The notes: a model not told the origin generated them from the sequence alone. A DNA stretch of 64,000 nt from Eubacteriaceae bacterium (GCA_902363805.1 CABJBF010000002.1:186001-250000), one strand, 5' to 3'. Numbered from the stretch's first letter, positions 1 through 9,532 are shown. Numbers and translations: made by a program.

Positions 1-1
1 T

Positions 2-907
2 TTACAATGTATTTTAAGTTATGCAAATCAATATACTAAACCATTTAATGAAATTTCAGGCGTTGTTACGGAACTTCAAAATGCGATTGCCTGTGCGGGA
101 AGAGTATTTGCCCTTCTTGAAGAAGAAGCGGAAATTGAAAATAAAGATGCAATAGATATTGAAAATGTATCAGGAAGTGTTGAATTAGACCATGTTAATT
201 TCTCATATACACCTGATAAGAAATTAATTGAAGATTTAAATTTATGTGTCGAACCGGGTAAAATGATTGCCATTGTAGGACCGACAGGATGTGGAAAGAC
301 AACAATAATTAATCTTTTAATGAGATTCTACGACGTAAACAGTGGAAAAATCACGATGGATAGCCATAATATAAAAGATATAACAAGAAAAAGTCTTAGA
401 AAATCTTACGGAATGGTGTTGCAGGAAACATGGCTTAAAAATGGTACGATAAGAGATAATATATCAATGGGAAAAGAGGATGCAACATTAGAAGAGGTAA
501 TAGAAGCAGCCAAGTTATCCCATGCACATAGTTTTATTAAGAGGCTCCCAAATGGATATGATACTGTAATTGGTGATGATGGCGGAAATCTTTCACAGGG
601 ACAGAAACAGTTACTGTGTATAGCAAGAGTTATGCTTTGCCTTCCACCAATGCTTATTTTAGATGAAGCTACATCATCTATTGATACAAGAACGGAAATA
701 CGAATCCAGAAAGCATTTGCTAAGATGATGAAAGGAAGAACAACTTTTATTGTTGCACATAGACTTTCAACTATAAAAGAAGCAGATACAATACTTGTCA
801 TGAATGATGGAAAGATTATAGAGCAGGGAAATCATCATGAATTACTTGCAAACAAAGAATTTTATTATGAGCTTTACAATAATCAGTTTAGTTCAGTAAA
901 TTCTTAA
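2..907 (+). CDS. ABC exporter, ATP-binding/permease subunit (5' truncated by window)
   Basis: C-terminal part of a fused membrane-ATPase ABC transporter; the frame is open to the window edge, so the start and most of the permease domain lie upstream. The ATPase shows Walker A GPTGCGKTT (near 283-309), Q-loop VLQETW, signature LSQGQ, Walker B MLILDEATSSID and H-loop IVAHRLST, a complete catalytic set. The stretch before it (TELQNAIACAGRVFALLEE) is the usual linker from the last membrane helices to the nucleotide-binding domain. Such proteins act as homo- or heterodimers exporting lipids, drugs or peptides; the substrate cannot be told. Its last 20 bases overlap the 3' end of the convergent flippase gene, with no terminator between them. 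Confidence 0.93.
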   Translation, partial: LQCILSYANQYTKPFNEISGVVTELQNAIACAGRVFALLEEEAEIENKDAIDIENVSGSVELDHVNFSYTPDKKLIEDLNLCVEPGKMIAIVGPTGCGKTTIINLLMRFYDVNSGKITMDSHNIKDITRKSLRKSYGMVLQETWLKNGTIRDNISMGKEDATLEEVIEAAKLSHAHSFIKRLPNGYDTVIGDDGGNLSQGQKQLLCIARVMLCLPPMLILDEATSSIDTRTEIRIQKAFAKMMKGRTTFIVAHRLSTIKEADTILVMNDGKIIEQGNHHELLANKEFYYELYNNQFSSVNS

Positions 908-2408
908 ACTTTTGCCATTGTTTATAGGCAAATGAAAAAAATATAAGGCTAATAATTATAGCACACAAAAATTGCGAGCCATAATTAAAAATTAAAGAGT
1001 GGGAAGTTGACGAACCACTAAAAATATGTATGAAAATATAACCTGTTGTCAGGCTTAAGGTTAGCCAGATGACAGGTTTTATTATGTTCGCAACAGGAGA
1101 AAAATTAACAGTAACTTCTTTAGAAATGTAGCGTAAATGAAGTGAAACAGTTATCAATTCGCTTAAGAGCATTCCCCAGAAATAAGCTTTTATTCCATAA
1201 AAAGGAACAAGTAGAAGTAAAAATAATAATCTAATAATTATGGCGGCCATATTATGAATAAACGCAGCAGTAGTTTTTCCAAGACCATGCAAAATAGAGC
1301 CAAAAGATATGGACATGTACATTAAAGGACATAACCATGAAAGTGTTTTAATATAAGAACCGGCACTTGCATGACCAAATATATCTTTCCCAATAAAATC
1401 TCCGAAAAAAATAAAAAAGCCAATACAAAAAATACCTGTAACTAAAGAAAACCATATTGTGAAATTTGTTGTAATTTTTATTTTTTCTTTGTTCCCTGAA
1501 ACATTTGCGTCAGCAATTGTAGGCATAATCATCATTGCAATAGAATTGCTAATAGCTGATGGAAATGTAATTACAGGCAAAGTTATTCCTGCAAGAATTC
1601 CATATAAGGTAATAGCTGAATTAGAACTTAGGCCGTATTTAACAAGCATAAACGGAATTAGTATAGCTTCCGCACTTTGAAAGAAAGTCAGTAAAATTCT
1701 GTTAAGCGTAAGGATATACGAAACGTTAAAGAGCATTTTCATTTTTGAAAAAATATTTGAAAAATTATCTTTTGAAAAGAATGAAATTCCATAATTTGAG
1801 ACAACCAATATGCAGTAAACGGTTCCTGCAATTTCAGATAAAATAAGAGAAAAGACAGCAACTTTAGGTGTTAGGGCATACCCTTTAGATGTAAAAATAA
1901 CATAAAAAATAAACAAGGAAGCTAATTTGAATACCTGTTCTAAAACCTGAGCTATTGATGGGATAAGAGGTTTTTTTAATCCAAGATAAAAACCTACGGT
2001 ACAGGCATGGAGAACAGTCATAGGTATAGTGTAAGAAGCGTATTTTAAGAGTACGGCACAATTTGGTTCGCCTAAAAAAGAAGCCAAAACATTAGAAAAA
2101 AAATACATAATAAACGAAGCGATAACAGCAAGAAATTCAGACATGATAATACTTGCCGTAAATATTGAATAACTCTTTTTTAAATCTTTACTTTCAGCAA
2201 CAAATCTTGATACAGCAGTTTGTATTCCACCGCATGAAAAAGAAATAAAGAAAGCAAGTACGGGAAAAATCATTTGAAAAAGGCCAAGCCCTTTAGCACC
2301 AATTAAGTTAGATAAGAATATTCTATATAAGAAACCAATAACTCTGCTTGCAATCCCGGAAAATGTAAGCATAATGGTTCCTAAAATAATAGTAGTCTGT
2401 TTTGACAT
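888..2408 (-). CDS. SpoVB/MurJ-like polysaccharide (lipid II-type) flippase
   Basis: Integral membrane protein of about 506 residues with many hydrophobic helices, of the MOP/polysaccharide-transporter superfamily. The N-terminus (ASRVIGFLYRIFLSNLIGAKGLGLFQM) is typical of the Firmicute SpoVB subgroup, which flips lipid-linked cell-wall or polysaccharide precursors. I chose the ATG at 2408: it has GGAG six bases upstream, whereas the in-frame ATG at 2420 has no ribosome site and itself forms part of that GGAG. It is divergent from the nifS-like gene and convergent with the ABC exporter. SpoVB itself is linked to sporulation, but paralogues are common, so a sporulation role is only inference. 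Confidence 0.85.
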   Translation of the reverse strand: MSKQTTIILGTIMLTFSGIASRVIGFLYRIFLSNLIGAKGLGLFQMIFPVLAFFISFSCGGIQTAVSRFVAESKDLKKSYSIFTASIIMSEFLAVIASFIMYFFSNVLASFLGEPNCAVLLKYASYTIPMTVLHACTVGFYLGLKKPLIPSIAQVLEQVFKLASLFIFYVIFTSKGYALTPKVAVFSLILSEIAGTVYCILVVSNYGISFFSKDNFSNIFSKMKMLFNVSYILTLNRILLTFFQSAEAILIPFMLVKYGLSSNSAITLYGILAGITLPVITFPSAISNSIAMMIMPTIADANVSGNKEKIKITTNFTIWFSLVTGIFCIGFFIFFGDFIGKDIFGHASAGSYIKTLSWLCPLMYMSISFGSILHGLGKTTAAFIHNMAAIIIRLLFLLLLVPFYGIKAYFWGMLLSELITVSLHLRYISKEVTVNFSPVANIIKPVIWLTLSLTTGYIFIHIFSGSSTSHSLIFNYGSQFLCAIIISLIFFSFAYKQWQKFKNLLN

Positions 2409-2515
2409 AAAATTCTCCATTCTGCTTTTTACTATAAAGAAAAATAAAGCAGAAAATTTATTAGTTCATAATATGATGCAAAGTACTTAAAAATGATTAA
2501 TGAGAGGGTGAAATT

Positions 2516-3643
2516 TTGATATATTTAGATAACGCTGCAACTACGGCAGTATGTAAAGAAGCAAAAGAAGCGATGGTTCCGCTTTTAGAAGATGAGTATG
2601 GAAATCCATCTGCAAATTATCCTTTTGGAGATAGGGCAGGAAGTATCGTCGAAAGAGCAAGAATAAGGATGGCAGGAATGATTAATGCAAATCCTGAAAA
2701 TATCATATTTACATCAGGAGGAACTGAATCAGATAATAGTGCTGTGCTTAAAATAAAGGATATTGAAAATTCGCATATTATTACAACAAAAATTGAACAT
2801 CATGCAATATTAAATACCTGTGAATACGCTAGAAAAAAAGGTGCAGAAGTAACTTACCTAAATGTAAATCCGGATGGAGAAATAAATATTGATGAATTAG
2901 AAAAATCTATAAAGGAAAATACAAGGCTTATATCGGTCATGTTTGCAAATAATGAAATAGGAACAATAGAACCGATAGCAAAGATAGGGCGTTTAGCAAG
3001 AGCATATGGAATAACTTTTCATACAGATGCCGTACAGGCATTTGGGCATGTTCCGATAAATGTTGCAAGGATGAATATTGACATGATGAGCGTAAGTGCA
3101 CACAAATTTAACGGACCTAAAGGTGTTGGGTTTCTCTATGTAAGAAATATAGATGATTTTGAACCACTTATATGGGGTGGTGGACAGGAAAATGGAAAGC
3201 GTTCAGGAACTGAAAATGTAGCAGGAATTGCTGGAATGGAGCAGGCAGCAATTCAGTCGATTAAGAACATGAGTTATAGAATGCAAAAAGAACAGTATTT
3301 GCGTAATTATCTCATAAATCGTGTTATGAATGAAATTGATGATGTAAAACTTAACGGACATAAATTTAAAAGGCTTCCCGGAAACGCAAATTTTAGTTTT
3401 AAAAATATAAACGCTGCTAAATTGGTTGAAGATATGGGAAATGAAGGCATTTGTATTTCAGCAGGCTCGGCCTGTGCGGCGGCAGGAGGAAAACCGTCGC
3501 AGGTTATTATGGCTATAAATGTTCAGAAAGAGTATGCTTATGGAACAGTAAGAATAACTATATCACATGAAAATACAAGAGATGAAATTGACAGGACAGT
3601 AGAAATAATGAAAAAGTTAATAAAACTGCAAAGAGAACAGTAG
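2516..3643 (+). CDS. Cysteine desulfurase, NifS/IscS family
   Basis: PLP enzyme of aminotransferase class V that takes sulfur from L-cysteine for Fe-S clusters, thiolated tRNA or cofactors. Visible motifs: N-terminal YLDNAATT, PLP-contact His at about 95-96 (EHHAIL), the Schiff-base lysine in SAHKFNGPKG (Lys197), and the active-site cysteine loop SAGSACAAAGGKPS (Cys320). The length of 375 residues is normal for the NifS/IscS group. The start codon is TTG, supported by GAGAGGGTG just upstream and by the conserved YLDNAATT immediately after it. No iscU or thiI homologue is adjacent, so the sulfur acceptor is unknown. A strong terminator follows. Confidence 0.92.
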   Translation: MIYLDNAATTAVCKEAKEAMVPLLEDEYGNPSANYPFGDRAGSIVERARIRMAGMINANPENIIFTSGGTESDNSAVLKIKDIENSHIITTKIEHHAILNTCEYARKKGAEVTYLNVNPDGEINIDELEKSIKENTRLISVMFANNEIGTIEPIAKIGRLARAYGITFHTDAVQAFGHVPINVARMNIDMMSVSAHKFNGPKGVGFLYVRNIDDFEPLIWGGGQENGKRSGTENVAGIAGMEQAAIQSIKNMSYRMQKEQYLRNYLINRVMNEIDDVKLNGHKFKRLPGNANFSFKNINAAKLVEDMGNEGICISAGSACAAAGGKPSQVIMAINVQKEYAYGTVRITISHENTRDEIDRTVEIMKKLIKLQREQ

Positions 3644-3670
3644 AAAACTAATGAATTATATAAAAGTAAA

Positions 3671-3722
3671 AGCATCCGCATAAACATCATTGTTATAAAA
3701 TAAGTTTGTGGGGATGTTTTTA
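3671..3722 (+). terminator. Intrinsic terminator after cysteine desulfurase
   Basis: CATCCGCATAAAC (from 3673) pairs with GTTTGTGGGGATG (3704-3716) with one mismatch and one G-U pair, and a T-run follows. Confidence 0.8.
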
Positions 3723-3748
3723 TATGTATTCAATAATCTTTGAATTTC

Positions 3749-3829
3749 AACAGTAAAATTATGAAATAAAACAGTAAAATTATGAAATAAAACAGTAAAA
3801 CTATGAAATAAAACAGTAAAACTATATCA
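3749..3829. repeat. 21-bp tandem repeat, about 3.7 copies
   Basis: The motif CAGTAAAA begins at 3751, 3772, 3793 and 3814, exactly 21 bases apart. Copies 1-2 carry ATT and copies 3-4 ACT at the same place, so the array probably grew by two duplications. It lies in the 418-base gap between nifS and the SGNH gene and codes for nothing I can see. Confidence 0.9.
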
Positions 3830-3939
3830 TAAAATATCAAATAAATATAATGAAACAGAGAAAAATGTAATAACTTTGTTACCTAAATATTACATAAGTC
3901 CGAAATTTATTAAATAAAGATTAACTTTGTCAAAATCTG

Positions 3940-3967
3940 TTGTTTTTTGTTGTTTATATGATAGAAT
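3940..3967 (+). promoter_or_regulatory. Possible promoter for the SGNH-MBOAT-SGNH operon
   Basis: TTGTTT at 3940-3945 and TAGAAT at 3962-3967 with a 16-base spacer, about 95 bases before the first gene. Position and spacing are good, but the -35 is only moderate. Confidence 0.4.
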
Positions 3968-4061
3968 GGCTATGGCTATTACGAAAATTATTGGCCTTAA
4001 ATAACATTACTTAAAGAAAAGGCAGATTACAATAATGCTGGTTAGTAAGAGGAAAGATAAT

Positions 4062-4796
4062 ATGAAAATGATGAATAATAAGAAAAACAATAGGACAAGT
4101 ATAGTTTTAGGCACGATAATGATTGCTATCATAGCAGCTATTATTATTTGTGTAGAAGGAGCAGGATTTGGGCTTGAATCTAAAATGATTAAATCATTAG
4201 CAGATAATATACATGAAAATGTACCTGAGGCACAAACTTACAAAAGTAAGTATAGAAAAGCAAACAGACATGATAGTGAAAATGAAACTACAAGAACAAA
4301 AAGAGAATATGGAAAATATTTGTTTGTAGGAGATTCCAGATATAAGGGAATGGAAAAAGCAAATGCGACAGATGAAGATGTGTTTATTTGTGAAGTTGGT
4401 GAAGGATACGACTATTTGATAAACCAGATGAATAATATAAAGTATGAGATTGATGATGATACAGCATTAATTATAGGATTAGGAGTTAATGACTTAGTAA
4501 ACATCGACAAATACGTAGATAAAATAAATGAAATGTCACAGACATTTGATTGTCAGATTTATTATATGCTTGTAAATCCTGTAGATGAAGAACAGGAGAC
4601 ATATAGTGGTTATCACATTAAGAATGATGACATAGATTATTTTAATCAGGAAATCATAGACAGATTAGATGAAAATGTCATTGTAATAGACACAAACAGT
4701 TATTTGAATGCCATCGGATTTGAAACTCAGGATGGACTTCATTATACAGAAGAAACTTACGAAAATATTTATAATTATATAAAGTCACAGTTATAA
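4062..4796 (+). CDS. Membrane-anchored SGNH/GDSL-type hydrolase (acyl esterase or transferase)
   Basis: One N-terminal membrane helix (about residues 10-32) followed by an extracytoplasmic SGNH-like domain: block I LFVGDSRYKGM with the candidate nucleophile Ser, block III-like GLGVNDLV, and C-terminal DGLHYTEE with the Asp/His pair. These are the marks of the SGNH fold used by O-acetyl esterases and transferases acting on glycans. The start at 4062 has AGAGGAAAG five to six bases upstream; the in-frame ATG at 4035 has a weaker site. It is followed after about 30 bases by an MBOAT acyltransferase and then by a second SGNH gene, so the three probably act together in moving acyl groups to an envelope polymer. 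The substrate is unknown. Confidence 0.75.
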   Translation: MKMMNNKKNNRTSIVLGTIMIAIIAAIIICVEGAGFGLESKMIKSLADNIHENVPEAQTYKSKYRKANRHDSENETTRTKREYGKYLFVGDSRYKGMEKANATDEDVFICEVGEGYDYLINQMNNIKYEIDDDTALIIGLGVNDLVNIDKYVDKINEMSQTFDCQIYYMLVNPVDEEQETYSGYHIKNDDIDYFNQEIIDRLDENVIVIDTNSYLNAIGFETQDGLHYTEETYENIYNYIKSQL

Positions 4797-4828
4797 AATA
4801 ATTGTGTATGACACAGGCGGAGGAAGAG

Positions 4829-6229
4829 ATGTTATTTTGCAGTAATCAGTTTATATTTTATTTTTTACCGATAGTGATATTGATATATTTTTTAGTACCA
4901 ATGAAGTTTAAAAATATATGTTTATTTATCGCAAGCTTAATATTTTATGCAGTCGGTGAAATGAAATATGTTCCATTAATTTTATTATCGCTGACAGTAA
5001 ATTATTTTGCAGCTATTTTTATCAGAAAATTTCAATATGATAATCAGATACTTGAACATAATGGAGAAGAAAAAAATAATTATGACAAAATAACATTAAT
5101 CGTAGCTTTAGTATATAACTTCCTGTTTTTATTTGTGTTTAAATATTTTACTTTTTTTACGGGAATAGAAACAAGTCTTACATTACCACTTGGAATTAGT
5201 TTTTACACATTCCAGATAGCATCTTATGTTATTGATGTTTATACAAAGAAAACAAAAGCAGAAAAGAACTATATTAACTTAGGAGTTTATCTTTGTATGT
5301 TTCCGCAACTTATCGCAGGACCGATTGTTGTATATAAGGACATTGCTAAACAGATAAGAAAAAGAAAAGTATCATTACTTTTATTGCAGGATGGAATAAG
5401 AATTTTTATTATGGGTCTTGCATCAAAAATGCTTTTGGCAAATATAATGGGAATGTGCTGGGAGTCAATCAAGACTTACGGAATTGCAAGCATATCAACT
5501 CCAATGGCATGGATTGCGATGTTTGCATATACATTCCAGATTTACTTTGATTTTTATGGATATTCACTTATGGCAATAGGTCTTGGAAAAATGTTGGGAT
5601 TTAAAATTCCAAGAAACTTTAACAATCCATATATATCAACATCCGTTACTGAATTTTGGAGAAGATGGCATATTACTCTTGGAAGCTGGTTTAGAGATTA
5701 TGTTTATATTCCGCTTGGTGGTAATAGAAAAGGATTTGCAAGAACAATATTTAATATGTTTGTGGTATGGGGACTTACGGGATTGTGGCATGGAGCAAGC
5801 TGGAATTTCGTATGTTGGGGATTGTTGTTCTTTGTATTATTGACAATAGAAAAGCTTGGATTAAAAAATATATTAGATAAATATCCTGCACTTGGACATT
5901 TATATATAATATTTATAATTCCGATGAGCTGGATGATATTTGCACTTGATAAAATGGGAGACATAAAATTATATTTTGCAAAATTATTCCCAATGATTTC
6001 ACATGTAAGCACAGAATTTGTAAATAAATTAGATTATGTTGATGCGATAAAACATTACGGAATATTCTTTGTATTTGCAGTTATCTTTAGTTTAAGTATT
6101 CCAATGAAGATATTTGAAAAATATAGAAGAACAAAAGTAGCGTCAGTAATTTTGATTATAATATTCTGGGTATGTGTGTATAGAATGAGTACAGCGGCAA
6201 GCAATCCGTTTTTGTACTTTAGATTTTAA
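4829..6229 (+). CDS. MBOAT-family membrane O-acyltransferase (AlgI/DltB-like)
   Basis: Polytopic membrane protein of about 466 residues. Hallmarks of the AlgI/DltB branch are visible: SFYTFQIASYVIDVY, FPQLIAGPIV, FWRRWHITLGSWFRDYVYIPLGG, and the conserved active-site region GLWHGASWNF (His near residue 320). Such proteins pass acetyl or other acyl groups from a cytoplasmic donor across the membrane to an extracellular partner. I took the ATG at 4829 because GGAGG lies five bases before it; a TTG at 4802 would extend the frame by nine residues without a good ribosome site. The flanking SGNH genes on the same strand are the expected transfer partners. No dltA or dltC homologue is present, so D-alanylation is unlikely. 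Confidence 0.92.
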   Translation: MLFCSNQFIFYFLPIVILIYFLVPMKFKNICLFIASLIFYAVGEMKYVPLILLSLTVNYFAAIFIRKFQYDNQILEHNGEEKNNYDKITLIVALVYNFLFLFVFKYFTFFTGIETSLTLPLGISFYTFQIASYVIDVYTKKTKAEKNYINLGVYLCMFPQLIAGPIVVYKDIAKQIRKRKVSLLLLQDGIRIFIMGLASKMLLANIMGMCWESIKTYGIASISTPMAWIAMFAYTFQIYFDFYGYSLMAIGLGKMLGFKIPRNFNNPYISTSVTEFWRRWHITLGSWFRDYVYIPLGGNRKGFARTIFNMFVVWGLTGLWHGASWNFVCWGLLFFVLLTIEKLGLKNILDKYPALGHLYIIFIIPMSWMIFALDKMGDIKLYFAKLFPMISHVSTEFVNKLDYVDAIKHYGIFFVFAVIFSLSIPMKIFEKYRRTKVASVILIIIFWVCVYRMSTAASNPFLYFRF

Positions 6230-6296
6230 AAATGATAATAACCTCTTAGCGGATTAAGGTTTAAGTTAATATTTATATTTTAACAGGAGAAAACAG

Positions 6297-7142
6297 ATGG
6301 ATAAAAAGGCTATATTTGATAAATATGGATTCTTGATTGTGATGGTTGTATCTGTTGTGATTTTTGGAATATTTCTGGGAACAAAAGACATAATAAAATA
6401 CAACGAAACTAAAAAGATAGCGGAACAGGAAAGTAAAGAGAATAAAGGAAAAAAAGTAATCCAAAGTGATACCGGAGAAATCCAGATAGTTACGGATGAA
6501 TCGGGAGAAACTCAGACAGAAGCCGTTACAGAGGAAAAACAGCATCGTGATTTTGTAACTGTAGATGAATCATATTTGGATGGAGCCTTATTTATAGGAG
6601 ATTCAAGAACACAGACAATATCTTTGTATGCAAATTGGGATAAAACAGTATTTTACGCAGAACAGGGTGTGTCCGTATGGAAGATTTTAGATGAAAAAAT
6701 CGTTAAATCAGGAAAGAAAAAAATAACTGTAAAAAAAGCCCTTGAAAAAAATAAATTTGAAAAAATTTATATAATGCTTGGAATAAATGAAATTGGAACA
6801 GGAACAGCAGATACATTTGCTGAGCAATATGGTAAAGTAATAAATACTATTAGAGAAAAACAGCCTGATGCAATAATATTTATTCAAAGTATTATGCATG
6901 TGACAAAAAAGAAAGACAAAGAAGAAACTTATATAAAAAATAAGGAAATAGATAAAAGAAATAAGAAACTTAAGGAACTTACAAATGGATACGATATAAT
7001 ATGGCTTGATGAAAATGAAGTGTTTGATAAAAAAGATACAGGCGCTCTTGATCCTAAGTACACAAGTGATGGGGTTCATCTTATGCCTTCATGTGTGCCA
7101 AGATGGAAACAGTTTTTCCTTGAACATGGAATAGTGAAATAG
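6297..7142 (+). CDS. Membrane-anchored SGNH/GDSL-type hydrolase, second copy
   Basis: An N-terminal membrane helix (about residues 11-30) and a charged linker precede an SGNH domain: block I LFIGDSRTQT with candidate Ser, GINEIG as the block III-like Asn loop, and SDGVHLMPS with the Asp/His pair near the C-terminus. Length 281 residues; AACAGGAG stands before the ATG. It shares architecture but little sequence with the SGNH gene at 4062, so the two are probably old paralogues or separate recruits to one O-acylation pathway with the MBOAT protein between them. A bidirectional terminator closes the operon. Confidence 0.8.
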   Translation: MDKKAIFDKYGFLIVMVVSVVIFGIFLGTKDIIKYNETKKIAEQESKENKGKKVIQSDTGEIQIVTDESGETQTEAVTEEKQHRDFVTVDESYLDGALFIGDSRTQTISLYANWDKTVFYAEQGVSVWKILDEKIVKSGKKKITVKKALEKNKFEKIYIMLGINEIGTGTADTFAEQYGKVINTIREKQPDAIIFIQSIMHVTKKKDKEETYIKNKEIDKRNKKLKELTNGYDIIWLDENEVFDKKDTGALDPKYTSDGVHLMPSCVPRWKQFFLEHGIVK

Positions 7143-7173
7143 GATAAATTAATCTTTATAATAAAAATGAAAA

Positions 7174-7218
7174 AACTACAAAACTTCAGATTGTTAAATG
7201 AAGTTTTGTAGTTTTTTT
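7174..7218. terminator. Bidirectional intrinsic terminator
   Basis: A 15-base perfect stem (7174-7188 with 7199-7213, starting AACTACAAAAC) and a 10-base loop, with A-rich sequence on the left and T-run on the right. It can end both the SGNH operon and the convergent PHP gene. Confidence 0.92.
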
Positions 7219-7220
7219 AG

Positions 7221-7988
7221 TTATTCATTAATATTTTTAAAATTAAAATGTTCTATCAGTTGCGTGGCTTTATCAAAACCATATCCTATATTACCGGCAA
7301 TATGGGCATCGGAGCCTACAGCCACAAGTTTTCCGCCAAGATCTTTATAAAATGAAAGTATATCAAAGTGGGGATTTGCAAAATCCATTCCTTTTGCAAG
7401 TGCACCGGTATTAATTTCCAAAGCAATATCTTTATGAATTATTTCTTTAAATATCTGTTCTACAATGTTAAAATAATCGCTACAATTATAGTTTTTATCT
7501 TTATTTGGCGCATATCTGACTATGTAGTCTAAATGGCCTAATGTATTGAATGAATTAAACAATTTTAATGCATCAAGTAAAGTTGAAAAATAAGTCCTGA
7601 AAGCTTCAGCTTCATTGCGATTTTCCCAAAATTCAGAATAATATGGGTCCATGTTGTCTACAATATGACAGGAGCCAATGACATATTCAAATGGATATGA
7701 TTGTAAAAAATCAGCATTTTTTTTGTAGTTGTCGCATGTAATGCCAAGCTCAACTCCAATATGAAGATTGATTTTTGAAGAGTATTTATCTTTTAATATG
7801 TTTAATTCATTAAAATATGAATCAGTATCTATATCAAATGATTCACCCGGGACAGGCCAGAACCAGTCCTGATGATCAGTGATGCAAATATCTTTCATAT
7901 TTAAACTTATGGCTTTGCTAATTATATTTTCCAAATTTTCATCTGAATCAGTAGAAAATTTAGAATGTACATGAAAATCAGATAACAT
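7221..7988 (-). CDS. PHP-domain histidinol-phosphatase-like hydrolase (HisK type)
   Basis: Metal-dependent phosphoesterase of the PHP family, 255 residues. Motifs: DFHVHSKFSTDS at the N-terminus, CITDHQDW, GVELG, GSCHIVD, LGHLDYIVRY, EINTGAL and GSDAHIAGNIG, giving the His/Asp/Glu ligands of a multinuclear site. This matches HisK-type histidinol-phosphate phosphatases, though related PHP proteins act on other phosphates and no his genes are adjacent. The start at 7988 begins the conserved domain and has AAGGAG ten bases upstream; a longer in-frame extension to 8138 lacks homology-like sequence and was not used. The gene is convergent with the SGNH operon. Confidence 0.85.
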   Translation of the reverse strand: MLSDFHVHSKFSTDSDENLENIISKAISLNMKDICITDHQDWFWPVPGESFDIDTDSYFNELNILKDKYSSKINLHIGVELGITCDNYKKNADFLQSYPFEYVIGSCHIVDNMDPYYSEFWENRNEAEAFRTYFSTLLDALKLFNSFNTLGHLDYIVRYAPNKDKNYNCSDYFNIVEQIFKEIIHKDIALEINTGALAKGMDFANPHFDILSFYKDLGGKLVAVGSDAHIAGNIGYGFDKATQLIEHFNFKNINE

Positions 7989-8362
7989 AACGTATATTCT
8001 CCTTATGTGATATGTATTGCAACTTGTTAATGTTTCAGATTCAGGTATAAATATATATTCCAAACACGTTGTTTTTCTTATTTTTCTGTGCCGTTTATAA
8101 TAAATAAAAAAGTAAAACTCGCCTAAAGACTCAAACATTACTTTTTTATTTACACTATGCTCGCAAAATTGCGAAAAACTTCCTATCGTTTGTTATATAT
8201 ATTTATACTGAATCTGAAATAATTACAAATTAGCAAAGAAAAAATTTATGAGTAGAATATAACAAATTTTGCTGAAAATTACTATATTAATGAGAAGATA
8301 AAAGTAAAAACGTTTTATTTGTCAAAAAATTAACAAAATATGAGAAAAATGCAAAAAACTTC
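7989..8362. other. AT-rich divergent intergenic region
   Basis: Space between the PHP gene and gap. The minus-strand side carries AATACATA followed by AAGGAG before the PHP start, which resembles the 3' end of the leader RNA seen elsewhere, but I could not draw its helices here. The rest is A/T-rich with no gene that I can support. Confidence 0.5.
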
Positions 8363-8391
8363 TTGATATTTGGAAAGTATTTATGTAGAAT
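8363..8391 (+). promoter_or_regulatory. gap promoter
   Basis: TTGATA (8363-8368), a 17-base spacer and TAGAAT (8386-8391), about 60 bases before the gap start. It matches the vegetative sigma consensus well and suits a highly expressed gene. Confidence 0.75.
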
Positions 8392-8449
8392 AATCAATAG
8401 GTTAATATTAATTAACAAAATATATCTTATTTAATAGGAGGACAATTAA

Positions 8450-9466
8450 ATGTCAGTTAAAGTTGCAATTAACGGTTTTGGACGTATCGGACGTCTTGCA
8501 TTCAGACAGATGTTTGGAGCAGAAGGTTATGAAGTAGTAGCTATCAATGACTTAACAAGTCCTAAGATGTTAGCTCATTTATTAAAGTATGATTCATCAC
8601 AGGGTAAATATGACAAGGCTGAAACAGTTTCAGCTACAGATGATTCAATCATCGTTGATGGAAAAGAAATCAAGATTTACGCAGAAGCTGATGCTTCAAA
8701 GTGTCCTTGGGGCGAATTAAAAGTAGACGTAGTATTAGAATGTACAGGTTTCTATACATCTAAGGCTAAAGCACAGGCTCATATCGATGCTGGTGCTCGT
8801 AAGGTTGTTATTTCAGCTCCAGCTGGAAACGATCTTCCAACAATCGTTTACAATACAAACCACGAAACATTAAAGGCAGAAGATACAATCATTTCAGCTG
8901 CTTCATGTACAACAAACTGCTTAGCACCTATGGCTGATGCACTTAACAAGTACGCTCCAATCCAGAGTGGTATCATGTTAACAATTCATGCTTACACAGG
9001 TGACCAGATGACTCTTGACGGACCACAGAGAAAAGGTGATTTAAGAAGATCAAGAGCTGCAGCAGTTAATATCGTACCTAACTCAACAGGTGCTGCTAAA
9101 GCTATCGGATTAGTTATTCCTGAATTAAACGGAAAATTAATCGGTTCTGCACAGAGAGTTCCAGTTCCAACAGGTTCTACAACAGTTCTTACAGCTGTAG
9201 TTAAAGGAAAAGATATCACAGTTGAAGGTATCAATGCAGCTATGAAGGCAGCTTCAAACGAATCTTACGGATACAATGAAGACGAAATCGTATCAAGCGA
9301 TATCGTTGGAATGAGATATGGTTCATTATTTGATGCTACACAGACAATGGTATCAAAGGTTGATGATGATACTTATGAAGTACAGGTTGTTTCATGGTAT
9401 GACAATGAAAACTCATACACAAGCCAGATGGTTAGAACAATCAAATACTTCTCAGAATTAGCATAA
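8450..9466 (+). CDS. gap: Glyceraldehyde-3-phosphate dehydrogenase, phosphorylating, NAD-dependent
   Basis: Glycolytic enzyme making 1,3-bisphosphoglycerate. The sequence shows the Rossmann start [18 protein letters not shown], an acidic residue in AINDLT that favours NAD over NADP, the catalytic [10 protein letters not shown] (Cys153), and the C-terminal [14 protein letters not shown]. Length 338 residues is standard. AGGAGG precedes the ATG. Codon choice is strongly biased (AAC, TTC, ATC, GGT/GCT), as expected for a very abundant protein and unlike the enolase further on. It has its own promoter and a strong terminator, so it can be transcribed apart from pgk. Confidence 0.98.
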   Translation: MSVKVAINGFGRIGRLAFRQMFGAEGYEVVAINDLTSPKMLAHLLKYDSSQGKYDKAETVSATDDSIIVDGKEIKIYAEADASKCPWGELKVDVVLECTGFYTSKAKAQAHIDAGARKVVISAPAGNDLPTIVYNTNHETLKAEDTIISAASCTTNCLAPMADALNKYAPIQSGIMLTIHAYTGDQMTLDGPQRKGDLRRSRAAAVNIVPNSTGAAKAIGLVIPELNGKLIGSAQRVPVPTGSTTVLTAVVKGKDITVEGINAAMKAASNESYGYNEDEIVSSDIVGMRYGSLFDATQTMVSKVDDDTYEVQVVSWYDNENSYTSQMVRTIKYFSELA

Positions 9467-9495
9467 TAAATAAGAAATCTTTAAATAAGATCCAT

Positions 9496-9531
9496 AAGGG
9501 TCCGGTCTTAATTGGACCGGACCCTTTTATA
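9496..9531 (+). terminator. Intrinsic terminator after gap
   Basis: AAGGGTCCGGTC (9496-9507) pairs perfectly with GACCGGACCCTT (9515-9526), 7-base loop, then TTTTAT. One of the most GC-rich stems in the window. Confidence 0.95.
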
Positions 9532-9532
9532 T

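Noticed and set aside
7989..8060. A fifth copy of the leader RNA before the PHP gene on the minus strand
   Set aside because: AATACATA and AAGGAG are present at the right spacing, but no P1 with GGAAAC/GTTTCC and no P3 like the others could be drawn.
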